From the NCBI RefSeq assembly GCF_025717555.1, contig NZ_JAJIRP010000003.1, positions 310,001-374,000 of the forward strand: DNA of 64,000 bases, written 5' to 3'. The notes under the pieces were generated by a model. The model was not told where the DNA came from. It made no database searches and saw only the letters and a list, made by a program, of their open reading frames with translations. Shown piece after piece: positions 1 through 9,701 of this stretch. The stretch is from Paucibacter sp. B2R-40. Lineage in GTDB: Bacteria; Pseudomonadota; Gammaproteobacteria; Burkholderiales; Burkholderiaceae_C. Numbering within the stretch: position 1 is the first letter of the stretch; each line of letters starts with the position of its first letter. The translations under genes and the position numbers were made by a program.

Positions 1-1
1 A

Positions 2-106
2 CCGGGCTGCGGCGTGCGCGATGCGGTCGAAGCTGGGCTGATCAGTGCCTCACGCTACCGGATCTACGGTGAGATCCTGGCCGAGTTGACGACCAAGCGC
101 TGGTAA
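2..106 (+). CDS. rsgA: RsgA, ribosome small-subunit-dependent GTPase (C-terminal fragment)
   Basis: Only the last 34 codons lie in the window; the gene enters from the left edge and stops with TAA. The peptide reads PGCGVRDAVEAG followed by ISASRYRIYGEIL, the usual end of the zinc-binding C-terminal domain of RsgA/YjeQ, including the final Cys of the zinc site. RsgA is a circularly permuted GTPase that helps late maturation of the 30S subunit. The GTPase domain is outside the window, so the call rests on this tail alone. It converges on the small membrane gene that follows, 10 nt away. Confidence 0.75.
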   Translation, partial: PGCGVRDAVEAGLISASRYRIYGEILAELTTKRW

Positions 107-116
107 AAAACCTAAC

Positions 117-389
117 TCAAGCTTGCGGCGGCAGCTTGTCGGCCACTTCGCGCACCTCGACGTCGATCACCTCGCCCGCCGGTTTTGCCGGGGCGCGCTG
201 GCCGGCCCGAAAGCTGCGCGCCCGCGCAAAGCCCGAGGTATCAAAGACCGGCTTGCGCCCGCGCAGCAGGCTCCAGATCAGCAAGCCAATCATGGTGACC
301 ACGGCCACACCCATCAGGGCCAACACCAGCACGACGGTGGCCAGCGTGAAGATCACGCGGGTGATAAAGGTAAACAAGGCAGACAACAA
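117..389 (-). CDS. Small membrane protein of unknown function
   Basis: About 90 residues. The first 40 residues are strongly hydrophobic, either one long or two closely spaced membrane segments, followed by a basic stretch (LLRGRKP) and a polar, charged tail of about 45 residues that probably faces the cytoplasm. There is no ATG at the likely N-terminus. I placed the start at a TTG (389) preceded by a purine-rich AAAGAG; a TTG one codon later is equally possible. The gene lies 38 nt downstream of the SDR gene on the same strand, so the two may be co-transcribed. I do not recognise a family. Confidence 0.55.
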   Translation of the reverse strand: MLSALFTFITRVIFTLATVVLVLALMGVAVVTMIGLLIWSLLRGRKPVFDTSGFARARSFRAGQRAPAKPAGEVIDVEVREVADKLPPQA

Positions 390-427
390 AATACGACTCT
401 TTCTTTCAGGTCTAGCTAAAACAGCTT

Positions 428-1183
428 TCAGCCACGACCGACAAACGGCATTTTCGTCGCCATCACCGTCATGAACTGCACATTGGCCGACAGCGGCAAA
501 CCGGCCATATAAAGCAAGGCGCTGGCTGCGTGCTCGACGTCCATTGTCGCCTCTGCGGCAATGCTGCCATTGGCCTGAGGCACGCCCACCGTCATCGGCA
601 TCGCCATATCGGTCAAGGCATTGCCAATATCCAACTGCCCGCAAGCAATATCAAAGGCACGGCCGTCCAGCGACAGCGCCTTGGTCAGGCCGGTGATGGC
701 ATGCTTGCTGGCCGTGTAGGGCGCGGAGTTGGGGCGCGGCGCATGAGCGGAGACCGAGCCGTTATTGATGATGCGCCCACCGCGCGGTGACTGGCTCTTC
801 ATCAGCTTGAAGGCGGCCTGGGCGCACAAAAAACTGGCGCTCAGATTGGTGTCAATCACGGCCTGCCACTGTTCGAACGTCAGCTCGTCGATGGCCACAG
901 CCGGCGCACCGATCCCGGCGTTATTGAACAGTAGATCAAGCCGGCCGAACTCGGCTCTCACGCGCTCGAAAAGCGCCGCCACGGCCTCGGGCTGCGTCAC
1001 ATCGGCGGTCCAGGTAAACGCCCGCTCTGGCGCGCTGGCAGCCGCCGCGGTTGCTTGCAAAGTCTCTAACCGCCGGCCAACCAGCGCCACGCCATAGCCG
1101 GCCTCGATCAAGGCCAGTGCGCAAGCGCGGCCAATGCCGGAGCCGGCGCCGGTCACCAGGGCAAACTTGGAAATTTTTGTCAT
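428..1183 (-). CDS. SDR family NAD(P)-dependent oxidoreductase
   Basis: A 251-residue classical short-chain dehydrogenase. It shows the cofactor motif TGAGSGIG (residues 11-18), NNAG (87-90), a catalytic Ser near 143, and the YTASK signature with catalytic Tyr156 and Lys160. The arginines in VGRR after the second strand suggest NADP preference (inference). The start was taken at [10 protein letters not shown] because it places the Rossmann motif at the usual distance; an in-frame extension upstream lacks family features. The substrate cannot be told from sequence. It is divergent from the hydrolase gene across about 210 nt. Confidence 0.85.
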   Translation of the reverse strand: MTKISKFALVTGAGSGIGRACALALIEAGYGVALVGRRLETLQATAAAASAPERAFTWTADVTQPEAVAALFERVRAEFGRLDLLFNNAGIGAPAVAIDELTFEQWQAVIDTNLSASFLCAQAAFKLMKSQSPRGGRIINNGSVSAHAPRPNSAPYTASKHAITGLTKALSLDGRAFDIACGQLDIGNALTDMAMPMTVGVPQANGSIAAEATMDVEHAASALLYMAGLPLSANVQFMTVMATKMPFVGRG

Positions 1184-1392
1184 CGCGCTTGTCGAGTCTA
1201 GGGAACCGGCCGTATCTGGGGTGCTTGTGGCGGAAATCAAGGTCGCTGCAAGACCCTCGTCCAGCACTCATGCATCAGCGACGCCGCAAGCAGCCTGTCC
1301 TTGCAATTGAGCGAACTATCGCAAACGGCTATGTCGCCGCGCTGCGCCTGGGTACAAAGGCGTACTTCTTACAACGCACTTGCTCCACACCC

Positions 1393-2298
1393 ATGAAATC
1401 ATGTCCTACTCTCTGGTTGCGCACGGCCAGGCAGCTTCGCACACGCAGCGTCTACTTGGGCCTGTTGCTGATCTCGATCACGGCGGCCGGCCAACTCGCC
1501 CATGCGATTGAAGCCCCCCCACCCAACACCACGCTAGCTCGACTGCACGGGCAGGCGATTGAACAGTGGAGCATTAACGCCGCTGACACAAAGGGCACAG
1601 TAGTGTTTGAAAATGGCGCCCGCGCCGACCTGGAGGGCTGGAGTGGCGTGATCGCTGGCCTGGGGGGCCTTGATGCCCAAGCCAAGGAAGGCGGCGGTGC
1701 GATCGGCAAGGCTTGGTCTGTGTTTGCCTACGACCGCCCGGGCATCGGCCGAAGCGAGCCGACTGAGCGCCCGCGCGACGGGCGCCAGGTCGTGGCCGAC
1801 CTGCACGCCTTGCTGCTGCAGCAAGGCCATAAGCCGCCCTATCTCTTGGTCGGACATTCGCTCGGCGGGCTCTATATGCAGCTGTTTGCACGCCAGTACG
1901 CCAACGAGGTTCAAGGCCTGGTCCTGGTTGACGCGCTCTATCCCGGCGTGATCAAAAAGCCCCAAGACTTTCCCTTCTATGCGCGCTGGGGGAAAGAGCT
2001 GTTCTTCAGCCGCATGGCCGCGCGTGAAATCGACGCTATCCACGCCACCGGCGAAGCGGTGCTGGCCTTGCCCTGGCCGGCTCACATCCCCGTGATCCGT
2101 TTGATCAATGTGCCCAAATCCGCCGGCGCGGTCGGCGTCGACTTCGGTGTCGTCAACGCCGACGAGGCGACCATTGCCCGCGTGCGCGCGCTCTACCCCG
2201 GCGCCAAGACGGTGGTGCTGGATTCCGACCACCAAATCCAAAAGGCCAATCCGGAAGCGGTCGTGCAAGCGATCCAGGAGCTGATACGCGACAGGTAA
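1393..2298 (+). CDS. Exported alpha/beta hydrolase
   Basis: A 301-residue protein. An N-terminal signal sequence (basic residues, then YLGLLLISITAAGQLAHA) predicts export to the periplasm. The hydrolase fold shows YDRPGIGRSE (oxyanion/strand region), the nucleophile elbow GHSLGG with Ser156, and a C-terminal DSDH with His280 as the likely triad histidine. An Asp of the triad is expected after strand 6 but I did not assign it. The start is the ATG that gives the signal peptide; upstream in-frame codons look non-coding. Substrate unknown, probably an ester or a lactone-type compound. Confidence 0.8.
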   Translation: MKSCPTLWLRTARQLRTRSVYLGLLLISITAAGQLAHAIEAPPPNTTLARLHGQAIEQWSINAADTKGTVVFENGARADLEGWSGVIAGLGGLDAQAKEGGGAIGKAWSVFAYDRPGIGRSEPTERPRDGRQVVADLHALLLQQGHKPPYLLVGHSLGGLYMQLFARQYANEVQGLVLVDALYPGVIKKPQDFPFYARWGKELFFSRMAAREIDAIHATGEAVLALPWPAHIPVIRLINVPKSAGAVGVDFGVVNADEATIARVRALYPGAKTVVLDSDHQIQKANPEAVVQAIQELIRDR

Positions 2299-2312
2299 GA
2301 ATTCAAACAGAC

Positions 2313-2332
2313 AGTGCGGCGTCGCATTTTTT
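2313..2332 (+). terminator. Possible Rho-independent terminator after the hydrolase gene
   Basis: A short hairpin (stem TGCG/CGCA with loop GCGT, extendable by weak pairs) is followed by six T residues, 15 nt beyond the hydrolase stop codon. The stem is short, so the call is tentative. Confidence 0.4.
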
Positions 2333-2389
2333 AAAGCACAAGGCAGTCAAAAGCGCTTTTGTGGCCACAAGCCCCACTAGACTGGCGAC

Positions 2390-2833
2390 ATGTCCAGCCC
2401 AAGCAATAACGCCCCACCCGATCTGACTGAAATCCCTGTCCTTGCCGGCAGGCCGCACTGTGCGCGCCTACTTTATATTGAAGACAACCCGGTCAATGTC
2501 CTGGTCGTGGAGGAGTTACTGGCGACTCGCCCGCAGTTCACGCTGTTATGTGAAGTCGACGGCACAAGCGGCTTGGCGCGCGCCCTCAGCATGCAGCCAG
2601 ATTTAATTCTGCTCGATATGCAGCTGCCTGACTTCGATGGCTATGAGGTGATCGCAAGGCTGCGTCTGGACCCGCGCACGGCCAACATCCCTTGTATCGC
2701 CTTATCGGCCAACGCCATGCCCGAAGATGTCCGGCGCGCCAAGCTGGCGGGATTCCTCGCCTATTGGACCAAGCCGATCGATTTCAAGGCTTTTTTACAG
2801 GGCTTGGACGAGTTCTTTGACGCCAAGCCCTGA
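2390..2833 (+). CDS. Single-domain response regulator (receiver only)
   Basis: A 147-residue protein with one receiver domain and no output domain. The acidic pair Glu31-Asp32 (YIEDNP), the phosphoacceptor Asp76 (LLDMQLPDFDG), the switch Ser106 (LSANAMP) and Lys128 (TKPI) are all present, so it should be phosphorylatable. The order and wording of these motifs resemble the receiver modules of hybrid kinases. A 20-residue N-terminal tail precedes the domain. No kinase gene is adjacent; the Hpt-bearing kinase at 9702-11984 is one candidate partner in the window, which is only a guess. The gene converges on the M3 peptidase gene with 12 nt between stops. Confidence 0.85.
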   Translation: MSSPSNNAPPDLTEIPVLAGRPHCARLLYIEDNPVNVLVVEELLATRPQFTLLCEVDGTSGLARALSMQPDLILLDMQLPDFDGYEVIARLRLDPRTANIPCIALSANAMPEDVRRAKLAGFLAYWTKPIDFKAFLQGLDEFFDAKP

Positions 2834-2845
2834 GAGACCGGACGC

Positions 2846-4909
2846 TCAAGCCGGCAGCAGCCCCCGGCTCTTGAGCATCGGCTCCACCACCGCGTCGCGG
2901 CCCCGGAAGGCCCGAAACGCCGCACCCGGCTCAACGCTGTTGCCCGTGGACAAAATGCACTCTCGCAGTCGCGTCGCCACGTTCGCGTCAAAGGCGCTGC
3001 CGGCTTCGACAAAGGCCTCAAAACCGTCGCAGTCCAGCACCTCGGCCCACATATAGACGTAGTAGCCCGAGGCGTAGCTGGAGCCCGAGAACAGATGCTG
3101 GAAATGCGTCAGGCGGTGGTTCATGCCGATGGCGGCCGGCAAACCGTAGGCCGCCATCGTTTGGGCCTCGAACTTGACCACATCTGGCGCGGCTTCGTCG
3201 CTCAACGAATGGATGGCCAAATCGACCAAGGCACTGGCGGTGTAGCGCACCGTCTCGTAACCCTGGTTGAAGTGCTCGGCTGCCTTGAGCTTGGCCAGCA
3301 GCGCATCGGGGATCAGCTCGCCGGTCTGGTAATGGCAGGCATGCTTTTTCAAGACCTCGGGCTCACTCATCCAATGCTCAAAGATCTGCGAGGGCAACTC
3401 GACAAAGTCACGCAAGACCTGCGTGCCCGAGAGCCGCTCGAACTCAAGCTCGGAAAGTAGACCGTGCAAGCCATGGCCGAACTCATGGAAGAGCGTGCGC
3501 GCGTCGTCAAAACTCAGCAAGGTCGGCTCGCCGGGCGCGCCTTTGGCGAAGTTATTGTTGTTCTGGATGATGGGCAGGCGATCAATGCCGGCTCGGCCAT
3601 TATTGGCCTGCCAGCGCAGCGCATTCATCCAGGCGCCGCTGCGTTTGGTCGTGCGAGCAAAGTTGTCTTGCAAGAACAAGCCGCGCAGCGAACCGTCACT
3701 GTTCTGCACCTCGTAGACCTTGACGTCAGGGTGGTAGCCGGCCACCTCAGGCTTGGCCACAAAGTTCAGTCCAAACAGGCGCTGCGCGCAATCGAAAGCG
3801 GCGGCGACCATGGCGTCGAGCTGAAAGTAGGGTTTGACCTCGGACTCCTGCAGGTCGTAGCGGGCGACGCGCAGCTTTTCCGAATAGAAACGCCAGTCCC
3901 AAGCCTCAAGCGCAAAGTCGTGGCCCAGGCTCGTCATCATCGTTTGCAAGTCTTGGCGCTCGCCCTCGGCGGCGGCCAAGGCCGGCTCCCAGACCTTGGA
4001 CAGCAGGCCAGTCACAGCCGCGCGCGTGCCGGCCATGGTGTCGGCCAAGGCGTAGTCGGCAAAGCAGGCGTGACCATGCAGCCGGGCTTGCTCGTTACGT
4101 AAGCTGAGGATCTCTTGGGCGATGGCGCGGTTGTCGGTGGGGCCGGCTTGTTCACCACGCGTTGTCCAGGCACGCCAGGCTTGCTCGCGCAGATCGCGGC
4201 GCTCGCTGAAAGTCAGGAAGGGGACGATGTGCGAGCGTGACAGCGTGATCACATGGGCGCCACCCAAGCCCCGTTCGGACGCCGCCTGCGCCGCGCTGGC
4301 GCGCACAAAGTCCGGCAGGCCGGACAGCTCGGCCTCGCCGTTCAAGACCAGGCGGTAATTGCTCTCATCGGCCAACACGTTTTGTCCGAACTGGGTATTG
4401 AGCTCGGCCAGCCGCTCCATCACTTGGGCATAGCGCGTCTGCGCCGCGCCGACCAGCTTGGCGCCCGCGCGCACAAAGTCCAGATGCACACGCTCCAACA
4501 AGCGCAACTCTTGCGCCGTCAGGCCCAGCGCCTGGCGCTCTTGGTACAGCGCATCAACCCGTTTGAACAAAGCCTGATGCATATAGACGGCGTTGTTATG
4601 CGCCGCCAGCGGTGCGGCCAGCGAGCGCTGCACCGCCTGCAACTCGGGCGAGGTGGCCGAGGCCGCCAAGGCGTAGAAAACCATCTCGATCCGCCCCAGC
4701 AAGCGGCCGCTGGCGTCAAAGCGGGCCAAGGTGTTGGCGAAAGTCGGCGCCTCGGCTTGGGCTGCGATCGCATCAAGTTCGGCCCGGTGCTGCAGCAGCG
4801 CGGCCTCGAATGCAGGGGCGAATTGGGCAGGCTCAATGGCGCCAAACGGCGGCAAGCCGTAAGGCGTTTGCCAGTCTTGCAAAAGCGGGTTTGTATTCGG
4901 CAATGTCAT
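2846..4909 (-). CDS. prlC: Oligopeptidase A, M3 family zinc metallopeptidase
   Basis: A 687-residue cytoplasmic oligopeptidase of the thimet/OpdA type, which degrades short peptides including cleaved signal peptides. The zinc motif HEFGH sits near residue 475, embedded in LFHEFGHGLHGLLS, and the family signature RYTASALVDLAIHSL and the SSYASGYYVYMWAEVL block follow. Length matches the family (about 680). The start is the ATG preceded by GGAG in GGAGACAAAAAATG; a longer in-frame reading upstream is not supported. OpdA/PrlC is the E. coli name for this group. Confidence 0.9.
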   Translation of the reverse strand: MTLPNTNPLLQDWQTPYGLPPFGAIEPAQFAPAFEAALLQHRAELDAIAAQAEAPTFANTLARFDASGRLLGRIEMVFYALAASATSPELQAVQRSLAAPLAAHNNAVYMHQALFKRVDALYQERQALGLTAQELRLLERVHLDFVRAGAKLVGAAQTRYAQVMERLAELNTQFGQNVLADESNYRLVLNGEAELSGLPDFVRASAAQAASERGLGGAHVITLSRSHIVPFLTFSERRDLREQAWRAWTTRGEQAGPTDNRAIAQEILSLRNEQARLHGHACFADYALADTMAGTRAAVTGLLSKVWEPALAAAEGERQDLQTMMTSLGHDFALEAWDWRFYSEKLRVARYDLQESEVKPYFQLDAMVAAAFDCAQRLFGLNFVAKPEVAGYHPDVKVYEVQNSDGSLRGLFLQDNFARTTKRSGAWMNALRWQANNGRAGIDRLPIIQNNNNFAKGAPGEPTLLSFDDARTLFHEFGHGLHGLLSELEFERLSGTQVLRDFVELPSQIFEHWMSEPEVLKKHACHYQTGELIPDALLAKLKAAEHFNQGYETVRYTASALVDLAIHSLSDEAAPDVVKFEAQTMAAYGLPAAIGMNHRLTHFQHLFSGSSYASGYYVYMWAEVLDCDGFEAFVEAGSAFDANVATRLRECILSTGNSVEPGAAFRAFRGRDAVVEPMLKSRGLLPA

Positions 4910-5029
4910 TTTTTGTCTCCGGGTCGGTGGGTAGTCCGGCTCAAATGAAAACGGCGCCGGCCTGGTCAAGGCCTGGCGCCGCATCGGGGCAATCCAGATC
5001 ATGCAGAGGGTCGCCCTGCCTTGCTCGGT

Positions 5030-5689
5030 TTACTTGGGGGCGGCCGCAGCGCGCTCTTTCCTGATCGCCTTTTCGTCGGCTTCGTCATAGGACTTCTTGC
5101 TGCAATCGGTCTTCCAGGTATCAGTCTTGTCGAAGTGCGCTTCCTGGCGCGCCTCAAGCGCTTTGAAGCTGGCGTTGAAAGCGTCAACCTTGTCGGCGAA
5201 GGCCTTGCGCTTTTCCAAGTTGGCCTTGATACCCTCATTGAGGGAGGCCACGCTGGTGTCAAAGGCGGCCGCACGGGCTTGATAGGCCTTGTTGCGCTCT
5301 TCAAGCTCGGCCTTTTCCAGCTTAGGTGCTGCGGCCTTGATTTCCTCGAACATCTGCAGGATGCCCTCGCGCTCTTTCTTCAGAGCAGCGGTGCCGGCGA
5401 CACCGGCGTCTTCGCCCTTTTGCAATTCGACCTTCTCGGCCTTCAGAGCGGTGGCGGTGTCGTTATAAGTGGTCTGGTCGGCCTTGATTGCCAAGGCTTC
5501 GCTGTTATTGAAGTCGGCCTGGTCCATGCAGGCGCGCAACTCGTCGCGCGTCATCAGCTTGGCCTTGGGCTTTTCAACGACCGGATTGCTGACCTTGTTG
5601 TTCTTCGGGTCAACTTTCGCAGTGCCGGTGGTCTGGGCGAAGGCGGGCAACAGGGCCGCAGCGAGCAAGGAGACAAGGAGTCGTTTCAT
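5030..5689 (-). CDS. Secreted coiled-coil protein of unknown function
   Basis: A 219-residue protein with a clear signal peptide (MKRLLVSLLAAALLPAFAQ). The mature part is very rich in Ala, Lys, Glu and Asp with heptad-like spacing and should be mostly helical coiled coil. Two cysteines, one in ELRACMDQAD and one in TWKTDCSKKSYDEADE, lie at either end of the helical region and could form a disulfide that closes a hairpin; this is inference. The start is the ATG that begins the signal peptide, with GGAG a few bases upstream. Similar unannotated proteins occur in Burkholderiales. No function can be assigned. Confidence 0.7.
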   Translation of the reverse strand: MKRLLVSLLAAALLPAFAQTTGTAKVDPKNNKVSNPVVEKPKAKLMTRDELRACMDQADFNNSEALAIKADQTTYNDTATALKAEKVELQKGEDAGVAGTAALKKEREGILQMFEEIKAAAPKLEKAELEERNKAYQARAAAFDTSVASLNEGIKANLEKRKAFADKVDAFNASFKALEARQEAHFDKTDTWKTDCSKKSYDEADEKAIRKERAAAAPK

Positions 5690-5853
5690 GGCAAAAACTT
5701 TTTCTTTCGAATGCGCCACCGAAGGAGCGCTGACAAAAAAACCATGGCGCCGCTCAGCAGACGGGCACGCACATGAGGAAAAGCGCCCATGCCGGGCGCC
5801 GCGCTCGCATCATGCCATGAGCCAATTGCCGCATGGCATAGGCTGGCAAAAAA

Positions 5854-6126
5854 TCAGGCCAGGCCCTTGTGCAGCAACTCGGCCACCAAGCCATTGATGC
5901 CGCCGGCATGGCTTGCAGCGCGCTCGCGCAGGGTCTGCGTCAGCTCGGACGGCAGCTTGCAGGCAAACGGCACCAAGCCGGCAGCGCTGTCCAGGCGACG
6001 CTGCTCTTTACGATCGGGCAGCTGTGCCGCGCCTTGACCGAAACGCCCCGACACCGGCGCGCCCCGCATTTGGGCGTCCAGCTTGATACCGGCGAGGCGG
6101 TCGAGATCGGTCTTTTTCATATTCAT
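5854..6126 (-). CDS. Small conserved protein, possible ribbon-helix-helix type
   Basis: About 90 residues, beginning MNMKKTDLDRLAG (a second ATG two codons later is possible). The middle reads SGRFGQGAAQLPDRKEQR, then the C-terminal part VPFACKLPSELTQTLRERA ends with a predicted helix GINGLVAELLHKGLA. A short beta segment followed by two helices, the second with N-E-L-L-type spacing, is what a ribbon-helix-helix dimer looks like, but I cannot confirm DNA binding. It is divergent from yaeQ across about 130 nt, so an autoregulatory or neighbour-control role is conceivable. Confidence 0.55.
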   Translation of the reverse strand: MNMKKTDLDRLAGIKLDAQMRGAPVSGRFGQGAAQLPDRKEQRRLDSAAGLVPFACKLPSELTQTLRERAASHAGGINGLVAELLHKGLA

Positions 6127-6257
6127 ATTTTGGGTCAGCCGCTGTTTGTTGAAGGGCTCGATTGTCTCCCATGGACCGGCTCGGCCAAGCCTTGCGCCTT
6201 GGCTGGCCGATAATTGCCAGCTTGTGCAGACCGCACCGTAGCCGAGCCCCGTCCAAT

Positions 6258-6818
6258 ATGGCACTCAAAGCCACCATCCACAAAGCCCAATTGCAAATCG
6301 CCGACATGGACCGCCATGTTTACGGCGAGCACAGCCTGACAATTGCCCGTCAGCCTTCTGAAACCGACGAGCGCATGATGATTCGCATCCTGGCCTTTGC
6401 GCTCAATGTGCCGGCCGACGAGATGCGCGGCAAGCTTGAGCTCAGCAAGGGGCTGACCGATGTGGATGAGCCTGAGCTGTGGCAGCGCGACCTGACCGGC
6501 CATATCCTGCACTGGATCGACCTGGGTCAGCCCGATGATCGCCGCCTGCTCAAGGCGCATGGCCGCGCCGAACATGTCAGCGTCTACGGTTACTCCTACA
6601 GCACCGCCATCTGGTGGGCCGGTATCGAGGCCAAGCTGACTCGGGCGCCGCGCTTGTCGGTCTGGCAGATTCCGTCCGAGCAGTCGCTGGCCTTGGCCAA
6701 ATTTGCCCAGCGCAGCATGCAGCTGCAAGTCACCGTGCAAGACGGCGGCATTTATGTCTCCAGCTCGGCTGATTCCTTGGAAATCACGCCTGTGGCCTTG
6801 AAGTTGGCGAGCGAATAA
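6258..6818 (+). CDS. yaeQ: YaeQ family protein
   Basis: A 186-residue protein matching the YaeQ family in length and in characteristic stretches: MALKATIHKAQLQIADMDRHVY at the start (conserved lead-in), ARQPSETDERMMIRIL, and VYGYS followed by a tryptophan pair. YaeQ proteins have a PD-(D/E)xK nuclease-like fold; their biochemical role is not settled, although the E. coli and Salmonella proteins were found as suppressors affecting RfaH-dependent expression. The start is the ATG giving the family N-terminus. It is followed 42 nt later by the GNAT-DUF924 fusion gene on the same strand. Confidence 0.85.
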   Translation: MALKATIHKAQLQIADMDRHVYGEHSLTIARQPSETDERMMIRILAFALNVPADEMRGKLELSKGLTDVDEPELWQRDLTGHILHWIDLGQPDDRRLLKAHGRAEHVSVYGYSYSTAIWWAGIEAKLTRAPRLSVWQIPSEQSLALAKFAQRSMQLQVTVQDGGIYVSSSADSLEITPVALKLASE

Positions 6819-6860
6819 AAGCGCCTGGTCGAACAGCAGCAAGCCTCTGGGAGGACAACA

Positions 6861-7721
6861 ATGCCCGAAACAACGCTGGACATTCAACATGAGCCGAGCT
6901 TGCAGCGCTTCAGCGCTACGGTCGACGGCCATGGCTTGGAGCTGGACTACGAGCGCCAAGGTGAACAACTTTTCTTCACCCACACCGGCAGCGCGCCGGC
7001 CTTGCGCGGGCGCGGCTTGGCTGGCCGTTTGGTCGAGCATGGCCTGCTATGGGCAGCGCCGCAGGGCCTGCAAATCGTGCCGGCCTGCAGCTATGTGGCC
7101 GCCCATCTCAAGCGCTACCCGCGTTGGCAGCGTTTGACGTTGACCCCTGCCGTACAAAACGTGCTGAATTATTGGTTTGGCCCCTTGGGCAGCGCCGATG
7201 ACGGGCAGATCCGGCCGCTCTGGTTTAAAAAGAGCGAAGACACCGATGCCGAGATCAAACAGCGCTTCGGCGCCTTGATCGAAGATGCCTTGGCCGGTCG
7301 TCTGGCCACCTGGAGCGAAACGCCTGCGAGCCGCCTCGCCCGCATCCTGCTGCTGGATCAGTTCACCCGCAATGTTTACCGGAGCACCGCCGCGTCCTTT
7401 GCCGGCGACGCCTCGGCCTTGCTGGACACGTTGGCTCTGCTTGATGGCGAACAGCTGCAAGAACTGGAACCCTTGCAGCGCTGGTTCGCGCTGATGCCGC
7501 TGGAACATGCCGAGAGTCTGCTCATGCAAGATCGGTCGGTGGCTGAATTCACCGCACTGGCGCAGCAAGACTCTCGCTTGCAAGGGGCTTTGGACTATGC
7601 GCACAAGCACCGCGAGGTGATCGCTCTCTTTGGCCGCTACCCCCACCGCAATGATTTGTTAGGACGTGTCTCAAGCGCTGCCGAACTGGACTATTTGGCC
7701 CAGCCCGGTGCGGGCTTCTAG
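6861..7721 (+). CDS. Fusion of a small GNAT acetyltransferase domain and a DUF924 domain
   Basis: A 286-residue protein with two domains usually found separately. Residues 1-97 match the small COG2388-type GNAT group, with the acetyl-CoA loop RGRGLAGRLVEHG and the VPACSYVAAHLKRYP block. Residues 98-286 match DUF924: VLNYWFGPLG, RILLLDQFTRN, FALMPLEHAES and, near the end, HKHREVIALFGRYPHRN. About six residues join them, with no stop codon or start-like signal between. The start has a good ribosome site (GGGAGGACAACA before ATG). Both domains look intact, so each may be functional; neither has an established substrate. It may be a true fusion rather than a sequencing artefact, but that needs relatives to decide. 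Confidence 0.8.
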   Translation: MPETTLDIQHEPSLQRFSATVDGHGLELDYERQGEQLFFTHTGSAPALRGRGLAGRLVEHGLLWAAPQGLQIVPACSYVAAHLKRYPRWQRLTLTPAVQNVLNYWFGPLGSADDGQIRPLWFKKSEDTDAEIKQRFGALIEDALAGRLATWSETPASRLARILLLDQFTRNVYRSTAASFAGDASALLDTLALLDGEQLQELEPLQRWFALMPLEHAESLLMQDRSVAEFTALAQQDSRLQGALDYAHKHREVIALFGRYPHRNDLLGRVSSAAELDYLAQPGAGF

Positions 7722-7748
7722 GCCTGTTTGAAAATTAACAGAAAATAG

Positions 7749-9694
<1,946 letters not shown>

Positions 9695-9701
9695 GGCCTG
9701 C

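Noticed and set aside
1051-1392. N-terminal extension of the hydrolase gene by 114 codons
   Set aside because: The extension overlaps the divergent SDR gene, is full of Arg and Ser typical of a wrong frame, and would bury the signal peptide.
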